59,363 nt of DNA, taken from Bacteroidota bacterium (GTDB taxonomy: Bacteria > Bacteroidota > Bacteroidia > NS11-12g > UBA955). Both the position numbers and the translations under genes were made by a program. Where the stretch lies: positions 1-59,363 of the forward strand of contig JANXMZ010000037.1 in the NCBI GenBank assembly GCA_025354385.1, read 5' to 3'. The notes beneath the pieces were generated by a model. That model did no database searches, had not been told where the DNA came from, and saw only the letters and a list, made by a program, of their open reading frames with translations. How positions within the stretch are numbered: position 1 is the first letter of the stretch; the number at the start of each line of letters is the position of its first letter. This document shows, one piece after another, positions 53,439 through 59,363 of this stretch.

Positions 53439-54007
53439 TATTTTTTAATCAAATCTGCTATTACTTTTGGTAAATATTCATGTTCTAAAACATGTATCTT
53501 TTCAGCCAATGTATCTGGAGTATCAGTGGCATCTATTGTACATTTAGCTTGGAACAATATTTCACCTTTATCAAAATCAGCATTCACTTTATGAATAGTA
53601 ATACCACTCTCTTTTTCTCCATTTTGTATAATGGCTTCATGCACAAAATGACCGTACATACCTTTGCCACCGTAGGCTGGCAATAAAGCTGGATGTAGAT
53701 TAATGATTTTATTTTCAAAAGCGTTAATAAAAGATAAAGGCACCAACCAAAGAAAACCTGCTAATACAATTAAATTTGGTTGATACTGCTTCACTAAATC
53801 TACTACGCGGTTACTGTCATAAAAATCAGTTTTATTAAAGTATTGCAATGCTATTCTTTTCTCAATAGCTTTATCGATAACACCAGCATTTTTTTTATTG
53901 GTAAAAACACCAGCAATTTCAGCCTTTTTGTTGGCGTCAAAATATTCAATAATATTTAATGCATTACTTCCATTTCCCGATGCAAATATGATGATTTTAG
54001 GTTTCAT
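53438..54007 (-). CDS. purN: Phosphoribosylglycinamide formyltransferase
   Basis: 189 aa. Transfers formyl from 10-formyl-THF to GAR in purine synthesis. Motifs IFASGNGSNALNI at the N-terminus, INLHPALLPAYGG and SGITIHKVNADFDKG are all canonical. Overlaps both neighbours by 1 nt, so it is translationally coupled to envelope proteins that have no purine role. Confidence 0.95.
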   Translation of the reverse strand: MKPKIIIFASGNGSNALNIIEYFDANKKAEIAGVFTNKKNAGVIDKAIEKRIALQYFNKTDFYDSNRVVDLVKQYQPNLIVLAGFLWLVPLSFINAFENKIINLHPALLPAYGGKGMYGHFVHEAIIQNGEKESGITIHKVNADFDKGEILFQAKCTIDATDTPDTLAEKIHVLEHEYLPKVIADLIKK

Positions 54008-55089
54008 TAATGTATGTTTAATGCGATGGCTTCTATCATTCTTAAATCCCTTTCTTTGGTATTTAAATTGGCTTGATAAATAAATCCTTCAAATACAAAT
54101 AAAATATTTTTTTCTGGAACATACACCACATAACGTATAAAAGGTCCCGCCATACTCAAACCCCTAAAGGTCCACCAGCCTCTCATTTTACTTGTATTAT
54201 ATCCATTAATTTTAAGTCTTTCCAATGTTCTTGGAGGATAATAATCGCTTTCTGTTGTGCCCATGTACGTGCCTTTTAATTCACCCGGAATATTGTATTT
54301 ACAAAAAGTGTCTCGTACAGTTCTAATTTTAGTATACCCTAAATCACTGCTGTCAAAATAAGGATATGAATGAATAATTAATCCAATGGATTTTGCATTG
54401 CCATCAATGGTCGTATCTTTTTGAAACCAATAAAAATTATTAATTGCTTTTATGGTTTTAAATCCTGCTGGAATATTTACACCAATGCCATATTCTTTTT
54501 TTAATATTTCATAATTACGATCAGATACTTTTTGATTGGCAAATAACAGAGCTTGCTGATCTTTAAGTTCAGCCAACATTAAGGCATTTGCAATTTCTGA
54601 AACATGGGAATTGATTTTGAGTTTTAAATCATTTGCAGTATTTCCGAAAAGAAAGACAAAGGATTGATGCTTTGCAAATAAATCCTTTCTGTAAACTAAA
54701 TTCAATTTAGAATCTTTCAATAATAACTGAATGCTATCTTTTGTAATGGTTTCTAATAATTCATCCATTTCTTTATAGTTGTTGGAATTAACCAAAACTA
54801 AAACTGTTTTTTGGTTGTAATAAAACTTATTAAAGTCAGATATATCGGGTCTCAATAATTCAAAAAAAGGGACTACTGATGGCAAGTTAGGCAAGGGATT
54901 TAATAACGTGGTTTCTAAATCGGTTTTTAAACCATCCAAACAACTTTGATCGCTAACAATAATTAAACTGCCTGGTTTACCAACAGCTTCAGATAATTCT
55001 TTGTTTGCAAAGAATGTACAGCTTGAAAAAAGTGCAATTACAGTACAATAGTTAAATGCAGAAAACAGTGCGTTACGTGAAATAAACAT
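54007..55089 (-). CDS. DUF4837 lipoprotein
   Basis: 360 aa with lipobox FSSC (Cys24). The DUF4837 features GKPGSLIIVSDQ near residue 40, MRGWWTFRGLSMAGPF and VVYVPEKNILFVFEGFIYQ at the C-terminus are present. Function unknown; found in many Bacteroidota. Second gene of the operon, 1-nt overlaps on both sides. Confidence 0.85.
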   Translation of the reverse strand: MFISRNALFSAFNYCTVIALFSSCTFFANKELSEAVGKPGSLIIVSDQSCLDGLKTDLETTLLNPLPNLPSVVPFFELLRPDISDFNKFYYNQKTVLVLVNSNNYKEMDELLETITKDSIQLLLKDSKLNLVYRKDLFAKHQSFVFLFGNTANDLKLKINSHVSEIANALMLAELKDQQALLFANQKVSDRNYEILKKEYGIGVNIPAGFKTIKAINNFYWFQKDTTIDGNAKSIGLIIHSYPYFDSSDLGYTKIRTVRDTFCKYNIPGELKGTYMGTTESDYYPPRTLERLKINGYNTSKMRGWWTFRGLSMAGPFIRYVVYVPEKNILFVFEGFIYQANLNTKERDLRMIEAIALNIH

Positions 55090-56468
55090 TAATTAGATTT
55101 TAAAAATATTTTAATAAGTTTGCCTTTGCCAATAGGGATATTAGGTGAAATAAGCCTGTTGATTTCACAACTTCTGGTTATATCAATTTCATTGAATCGG
55201 GCGCAAATATCATTCATGGATTGATAGTCATTTTCTGTTATGTAAAAGAAGAAACCTAATGGAGTACTCTTGGAAATAGGCAAAGTAATTTCTTTGGATT
55301 TATAAATTTTAAGAATTCTACCTGCTTTAATTTTGTTGCTTTTTAGGTGATTCCATCTTTTAACATCAGATGAGCTAACATTAAATAAGTCAGAAATACT
55401 AGCAACTGTTTGACCTTTTTTTACTTTATATGACGTTATAATTGTTTCATAACGTATAAAATCAGCTGGATTAAATGCATTGGCGCTAATTTGATAAATA
55501 CTGTCTTGCCATTGGGCCAGTTGCATGGCTTTGGTGTATGGTAGTGCAATGGTTTTATTTTCTATGTGCGAAGGAATAATACCATCTTTATAAACGCTGT
55601 TCCACTCACTTTGTTCAAACTCATTAATATTGATAACAGCAGAAATATATTTCATATCAATAGGGCAACACATGCGAATTGGGACTAACATTTCTCCAGC
55701 AGATAAATTATTAGAGGCTTCATCGATGGGAGGTGCGAATGTCATTATGAATGATGTTGCTAAAAATTTAGGCACATAGTTTTGAGTTTCTTTTGGCAAA
55801 TAAGGTTTAATTTCCCAAAAAGTTCTTTTACCACCTGAGCGTGAAATGGCTTTAGCAACATTTCCCGGACCGCCATTATAGGCTGCTAATGCTAGTAACC
55901 AATCGCCAAATTTATTATGCATGGATTGAAGGTACTCGCATGCCTTTTCAGTACTTTTATAAATGTCTTTTCTTTCATCAACAGTGCCATCGATTTGAAG
56001 ATCCATCATTCTTCCGGTAGCGGGCATGAATTGCCATAAGCCAGTTGCTCCGCACCAACTAACAGCGTTAGGACTCAAAAGAGACTCTACAATAGAAAGA
56101 TATTTGATTTCCTGTGGCATGCCTTTTCTATCTAAAACCTCTTCAAATACTCTAAAATAAAGGTCTTTTCTTAGACAAGCTTTGTACAAAAAAGAGCTTG
56201 CAGGATTCATCATGTAATTAATTTGAGTTTTAACAGCGGGGTCAAATTTAAAAGGAATAGAAGTTCCAATAGAGTTTGTTAAATAATTGAAGCGTTCCTC
56301 TGTTAAATTTAAAACGTCCGAATTACTTAAAAATATTTGCTGCTTTACCAAGGTATTCTCCATGAACAAATGCGTTAAACTATCAATCCGAGATACTGTA
56401 TTGCTAGACTGAGCGTTTAGGGCAATTGTAGCGCAGAAAGCAAGGAGAAATAGGGTGTTTTTTAACAT
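55089..56468 (-). CDS. Lytic transglycosylase with LysM domain (MltD-like)
   Basis: 459 aa. Signal (ends NAQ). SLT-type catalytic domain with the Glu in SIVESLLSPNAVSWCGATG, GLWQFMPATG, AAYNGGPGNV and NYVPKFLA; a LysM domain (VKKGQTVASISDLFNV) follows near residue 350. Cleaves the glycan strands of peptidoglycan. First gene of the operon. The start at 56468 was chosen because the longer frame (to 56525) would include its own promoter (-7 TAAATTTG 56495-56502). Confidence 0.92.
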   Translation of the reverse strand: MLKNTLFLLAFCATIALNAQSSNTVSRIDSLTHLFMENTLVKQQIFLSNSDVLNLTEERFNYLTNSIGTSIPFKFDPAVKTQINYMMNPASSFLYKACLRKDLYFRVFEEVLDRKGMPQEIKYLSIVESLLSPNAVSWCGATGLWQFMPATGRMMDLQIDGTVDERKDIYKSTEKACEYLQSMHNKFGDWLLALAAYNGGPGNVAKAISRSGGKRTFWEIKPYLPKETQNYVPKFLATSFIMTFAPPIDEASNNLSAGEMLVPIRMCCPIDMKYISAVININEFEQSEWNSVYKDGIIPSHIENKTIALPYTKAMQLAQWQDSIYQISANAFNPADFIRYETIITSYKVKKGQTVASISDLFNVSSSDVKRWNHLKSNKIKAGRILKIYKSKEITLPISKSTPLGFFFYITENDYQSMNDICARFNEIDITRSCEINRLISPNIPIGKGKLIKIFLKSN

Positions 56469-56494
56469 TGTTATTTTTGAAAATTGAAGTTGTG

Positions 56495-56502
56495 CAAATT
56501 TA
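56495..56502 (-). promoter_or_regulatory. TTG-N20-TAAATTTG promoter of the transglycosylase operon
   Basis: Exact -7 on the minus strand with CAA at 56523-56525 as -33 TTG, spacer 20 nt. It gives a leader of about 20 nt. Confidence 0.75.
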
Positions 56503-56569
56503 CCTTTACTGAACGCAATTTGCAACCCTTTTATTGTTATTAAATGCTTGTTTTATACAAAATTGTAAT

Positions 56570-56577
56570 TAACTTTG
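56570..56577 (+). promoter_or_regulatory. TTG-N19-TAACTTTG promoter of the alanine dehydrogenase gene
   Basis: Exact -7 with TTG at 56548-56550 and a 19-nt spacer; 32 nt before the ATG at 56610. Confidence 0.75.
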
Positions 56578-56609
56578 TGTTTGTTGATTAGAATATAGTA
56601 CAATTTAAG

Positions 56610-57839
56610 ATGCCGGAAAATAAGAAGGGTTTGATAACGTTTAATGATTTAGCCAATGTTGCTGCCATGCAGCCATTGGAGCAAATGGCTCCACTCAAAA
56701 AGAATAACCTAAAGCTATCCATTGGCATACCGCGTGAAATTACCTCCCAGGAGAATAGAGTTCCACTTTCTCCTTCTGCAGTTGAATTTCTTGTTAACAA
56801 TGGTCACGAAGTAAGCATAGAAAGCAGGGCAGGAGAGTCTAGTAATTTTAGTGATAATAGATTTAGCGAGGCTGGTGCTAAAATTGCCCATCGTCATGAA
56901 GAAATATTTCAATCGGATATTATTCTTAAAATAGAGCCTCCTACTTTGACGGAAGTAGATTTAATGAAACCAGATCAACTGCTTATTTCTGCCTTGCAAC
57001 TCGATCAATTAAATCCAGTTTTGCTTAACAAGCTTATTCTCAAGAAAGTGAATGCCATTGCATTTGAATTTCTACAGGATGATTCAGGCTCCTATCCCAT
57101 TATTCGCGCCATGGGAGAAATGGCTGGCCATGCCTCCATTTTACTTGCCTCGGAATATTTGAACAACGCCAATATTGGCAAAGGCGAATTGTTAGGCGGG
57201 TTTACAGGTATACCTCCAACTCAAATAGTTGTAATTGGTGCTGGTGCTGTGGGCGAATATGCATGTAAAGCTGCGTTAGGACTAGGTGCTAATGTGAAAG
57301 TTTTTGATAATGAACTTTACCGTTTGCGCAGATTGCAAGAAAATTTAGGTGGTAAAATATTTACCTCTACTTTGCAACCCAATATTTTGGCCGAAGCATT
57401 AAGAAGTTGTGATGTTGCCATAGGGGCACTTAGAGGAGAAATGGGTCGCAGCCCAATTGTCGTTTCGGAAAAAATGGTAATGCAAATGAAACCCAATAGC
57501 ATTATCATTGATGTAAGTATAGATCAAGGTGGTGTATTTGAGACTTCTGAAATTACTAACCATAAAAATCCAATATTCAGAAAACACGATGTTATTCATT
57601 ATTGTGTGCCTAACATAACAGCCAGAGTGAGTCGCACTGCGAGTTATGCACTTAGCAACATATTTACACCCATTCTCAATGATTTATCCAATTACGGCGG
57701 TTTCTATGATTTAATAAAAATAGCCAAAGGTTTTCGTCATGGTGTGTATTTATACAAAGGAGCATTGGTAAATGAGTCGTTGGCTAAAAAATTCGGCCTC
57801 AAGTACAGGGACTTGAATTTGATGATGAATATATATTAA
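56610..57839 (+). CDS. Alanine dehydrogenase / NAD(P) transhydrogenase alpha-like
   Basis: 409 aa. N-terminal AlaDh/PNT domain (SIGIPREITSQENRVPLSP near residue 38, EFLQDDSGSYPIIRAMGEM) and Rossmann domain (VVIGAGAVGEYACKAALGLGANVKVFD). Sequence layout is that of the 400-aa AlaDH-like group of Bacteroidota with a short N-terminal extension. NAD-dependent alanine deamination is likely; the extension makes it not quite a classical Ald. Single gene. Confidence 0.85.
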   Translation: MPENKKGLITFNDLANVAAMQPLEQMAPLKKNNLKLSIGIPREITSQENRVPLSPSAVEFLVNNGHEVSIESRAGESSNFSDNRFSEAGAKIAHRHEEIFQSDIILKIEPPTLTEVDLMKPDQLLISALQLDQLNPVLLNKLILKKVNAIAFEFLQDDSGSYPIIRAMGEMAGHASILLASEYLNNANIGKGELLGGFTGIPPTQIVVIGAGAVGEYACKAALGLGANVKVFDNELYRLRRLQENLGGKIFTSTLQPNILAEALRSCDVAIGALRGEMGRSPIVVSEKMVMQMKPNSIIIDVSIDQGGVFETSEITNHKNPIFRKHDVIHYCVPNITARVSRTASYALSNIFTPILNDLSNYGGFYDLIKIAKGFRHGVYLYKGALVNESLAKKFGLKYRDLNLMMNIY

Positions 57840-57939
57840 TCGCAAATTTGCGAATTAAGTATCGGCCTTAACCGCTAAAAGAATTGTCATATTTTAGTAT
57901 TTTGATACTAGAATTTTGCTTAATCATTATTTTATTACT

Positions 57940-57947
57940 TATTTTTG
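57940..57947 (+). promoter_or_regulatory. TTTG-N21-TATTTTTG promoter of the IgGFc-binding-like gene
   Basis: Exact -7 element with TTTG at 57915-57918 and a 21-nt spacer; 51 nt before the ATG at 57999. Confidence 0.65.
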
Positions 57948-57998
57948 GACATTGCATATAAAAATCATCTTAAATGATTGACTTTTAAACGCCTGCCT

Positions 57999-58751
57999 AT
58001 GATTAAAAAGATACTGATTATTCTCTTATTTCTTAGTTTATTTTCCTTTAAATCAAAGGCTCAAGGTACAGCAGGTAAAGATTTTTGGGTAGGTTATATG
58101 GCACATGCCTGGGATTGCTATTACAATTACAATTATTACAACTATGATACTGTTGAATTGTTTCTTTCTTCACAAGCGGCCGCAACTGTTAAGATTGCAG
58201 CTGCTGGTCAAAATTTTTCACAAACCGTCACTTTAACGCCTAATATTACAACAACAGTTAGGTTGCCAAGTTCAGTTGTATGTCGTTATTCAGACTCGGT
58301 AACATTGAATGGGGTTCATGTTACATCCAATGAAATTATCAATGTATATGCGGTGAACCGTTATTGGTTCTCTAAAGGCGCCACTGTTGTCATTCCCTCC
58401 GAATCAATTGTGAATAGTCCGGAATATGTAGTGACAACAGATGAGGATACTTATAATTGGGGATGGAGTTGCAATGGTAAAAGTTTTAGGTCTGCTGAAT
58501 TCGTCATAGTTGGTATTGCAGATTCTTCTGTTATTGAGGTTGTCCCAACAGGTGCATCAACAAGAAATAGTTCAGCTGGTGTGCCATTTCAAATAATTCT
58601 TAAAAAGGGTGAAACTTTTCAATACCTTTCTACTGATAAAGATTTGACAGGTTCTATTATTCGTTCCAAATATCCACTCTCTAAATATGGCGTTTTTGCT
58701 GGAAATAGATTAACTGTAAAATTTCTCAAAGATAAGGCTGGAAACCAATAG
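57999..58751 (+). CDS. IgGFc-binding-like secreted protein, N-terminal fragment cut by an IS
   Basis: 250 aa from the ATG at 57999. Signal peptide ends KAQ, followed by GTAGKDFWVGYM and beta-rich sequence (YPLSKYGVFAGNRLTV) of the IgGFc-binding N-terminal domain family in Bacteroidota surface proteins. Family members are far longer and continue after GNRL with Cys-rich sequence, whereas here the frame ends in a short unrelated tail KFLKDKAGNQ just before an insertion sequence. The gene is therefore probably disrupted; the rest would be to the right of the window. Confidence 0.75.
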   Translation: MIKKILIILLFLSLFSFKSKAQGTAGKDFWVGYMAHAWDCYYNYNYYNYDTVELFLSSQAAATVKIAAAGQNFSQTVTLTPNITTTVRLPSSVVCRYSDSVTLNGVHVTSNEIINVYAVNRYWFSKGATVVIPSESIVNSPEYVVTTDEDTYNWGWSCNGKSFRSAEFVIVGIADSSVIEVVPTGASTRNSSAGVPFQIILKKGETFQYLSTDKDLTGSIIRSKYPLSKYGVFAGNRLTVKFLKDKAGNQ

Positions 58752-58769
58752 CGTCCTAAACGATAAAAA

Positions 58770-58836
58770 AAAGAAAGGGAAGTTTTTTCCTCAAAGATTA
58801 CCTTTGAGGTTCTACAAAAAACATCACCCTTTCTTT
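58770..58836 (+). promoter_or_regulatory. Long hairpin before the transposase start
   Basis: Three nested pairings: AAAGAAAGGG 58770-58779 with CCCTTTCTTT 58827-58836; GTTTTTT 58782-58788 with AAAAAAC 58816-58822; CCTCAAAG 58789-58796 with CTTTGAGG 58802-58809. The far end lies 2 nt before the ATG at 58839. Known IS10/IS50-type elements use such a fold to block translation of the transposase from transcripts started outside. Confidence 0.6.
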
Positions 58837-58838
58837 CA

Positions 58839-59363
58839 ATGACAAATGTAAACCTGTTTTCTCAAATTATCTTAAAATTAGACCGCAATAAATTTTCGAA
58901 GCTTGTAAATAAATATCAAACCGATAAGCATGAGAAAGGATATGATAGTTGGACACATTTGGTTTCAATGCTGTTTTGCCAGTTTGCAAAAAGCCAATCG
59001 GTACGAGATATCAGCAATGGCCTTCGATCTGCCACTGGCAATTTAAATCATCTGGGTATTCAAAGGGCTCCATCCAAATCAACCATCAGCTATCAGAATA
59101 AAAATCGTGATTGGGAACTGTTTCGCGCTTATTATTATCATCTGTTTGAAAGTTTAGGACAGCAGGCAGCCTTTAAGCGCGTAAAGTTCAAAATCAAGTC
59201 TAAAATATTTCTTTTGGATTCAACCACCATTAGTTTAAGTCTGAGTTTGTTTGATTGGGCAAAATATAAAACGGCCAAAGGTGCTGTTAAAATGCATACG
59301 TTGCTTGATTATGATGGTTGTTTGCCTGCTTATGTAAATATTACTGATGGCAAAACTGCTGAC
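58839..59363 (+). CDS. IS4-family transposase (DUF4372 N-terminus), partial
   Basis: 175 codons are open to the window end. N-terminus MTNVNLFSQIILKLDRNKF and SWTHLVSMLFCQFAKSQSVRDIS fit the DUF4372 domain of IS4-family transposases. LLDSTTISL carries the first Asp of the DDE catalytic triad, and KTAKGAVKMHTLLDYDG follows. The second Asp and the Glu lie outside. Reading frame is intact. Confidence 0.9.
   Translation, partial: MTNVNLFSQIILKLDRNKFSKLVNKYQTDKHEKGYDSWTHLVSMLFCQFAKSQSVRDISNGLRSATGNLNHLGIQRAPSKSTISYQNKNRDWELFRAYYYHLFESLGQQAAFKRVKFKIKSKIFLLDSTTISLSLSLFDWAKYKTAKGAVKMHTLLDYDGCLPAYVNITDGKTAD

Larger units (their letters stand above)
58725..59363 (+). mobile_element. IS4-family insertion sequence, left part
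   Basis: An approximate left boundary: host-like protein sequence stops around 58722, and the IS transposase starts at 58839 and runs past the window. The exact ends and target duplication could not be seen because the right end is missing. Confidence 0.6.

Noticed and set aside
57836..57858. Imperfect palindrome after the alanine dehydrogenase gene
   Set aside because: It has a bulge and no T run after it, so it is not a convincing terminator. Possibly an operator for the next gene but nothing supports this.
1..59363. CRISPR arrays and tRNA/rRNA genes
   Set aside because: I saw no regularly spaced repeats and no tRNA-like or rRNA sequences by eye; a dedicated scan would be needed to be certain.

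Overview
The window looks like ordinary chromosome of an AT-rich Bacteroidota bacterium. The reasons are: Bacteroidota-type promoters (TAnnTTTG) in front of many genes; almost no Shine-Dalgarno sequences; three large secreted proteins ending in type IX secretion (T9SS) C-terminal sorting domains; a PorE-like T9SS anchor protein; a TonB receptor/DUF4249 pair; family-typical proteins (DUF4294, DUF4837); a bacillithiol gene; and a crtZ-crtI-crtB carotenoid cluster. Family or genus cannot be told from the sequence alone. No rRNA, tRNA or CRISPR array was seen.

Layout. 1-518: non-coding, with what look like terminal repeats of an IS21-type element. 562-4411: PorE-like envelope protein, a GNAT-fold protein and TerC. 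4485-7791: carotenoid operon crtZ-crtI-crtB plus a small unknown gene, read leftwards. 7880-13395: propeller/T9SS cargo, a beta-helix lipoprotein and a GT87 glycosyltransferase. 13599-16637: ECF sigma factor, arginase and isocitrate dehydrogenase, with strong terminators. 16803-20581: lipoproteins and a subtilase. 20645-22136: folD-queE. 22158-29153: TlpA-like protein, PKD/T9SS cargo, PrsW, a PLP trans-sulfuration enzyme, a TPR protein and MarC. 29171-31904: accessory segment (below). 32146-43825: two mostly co-directional gene runs, rseP-hscB, then T9SS cargo-truB-ribF-M23 peptidase-queG, then mtaB-lgt-DUF4294-bshB1. 43829-48451: DUF58 protein, thioredoxin, HtpG, ElyC-like protein and glucosaminidase. 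48572-51934: TonB receptor plus DUF4249 lipoprotein. 51944-56468: OmpA-like protein and a tight operon (lytic transglycosylase, DUF4837, purN, S1/P1-like nuclease). 56610-57839: alanine dehydrogenase. 57999-59363: a secreted IgGFc-binding-like gene apparently cut by an IS4-family insertion sequence that runs off the window.

The most unusual part is 29171-31330. Two unrelated leftward genes (a serine-hydrolase-like protein and a small lipoprotein) each sit in the same frame of repeats. A 61-bp element, 59/61 identical between copies, lies just upstream of each start. A diverged block of roughly 150-190 bp lies just downstream of each stop. One downstream block has paired 7-bp ends (GTTTGGC/GCCAAAC) and inner arms arranged like an integron attC site. 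This reads as a two-gene cassette array with no integrase in view; the interpretation is an inference.

Other signals worth attention: a perfect hairpin whose loop is the -33 box of the mtaB promoter; a long hairpin directly in front of the IS transposase start, as expected for a read-through lock; a run of near-leaderless promoters; and one gene (the ECF sigma factor) with a strong Shine-Dalgarno in an otherwise SD-poor region.
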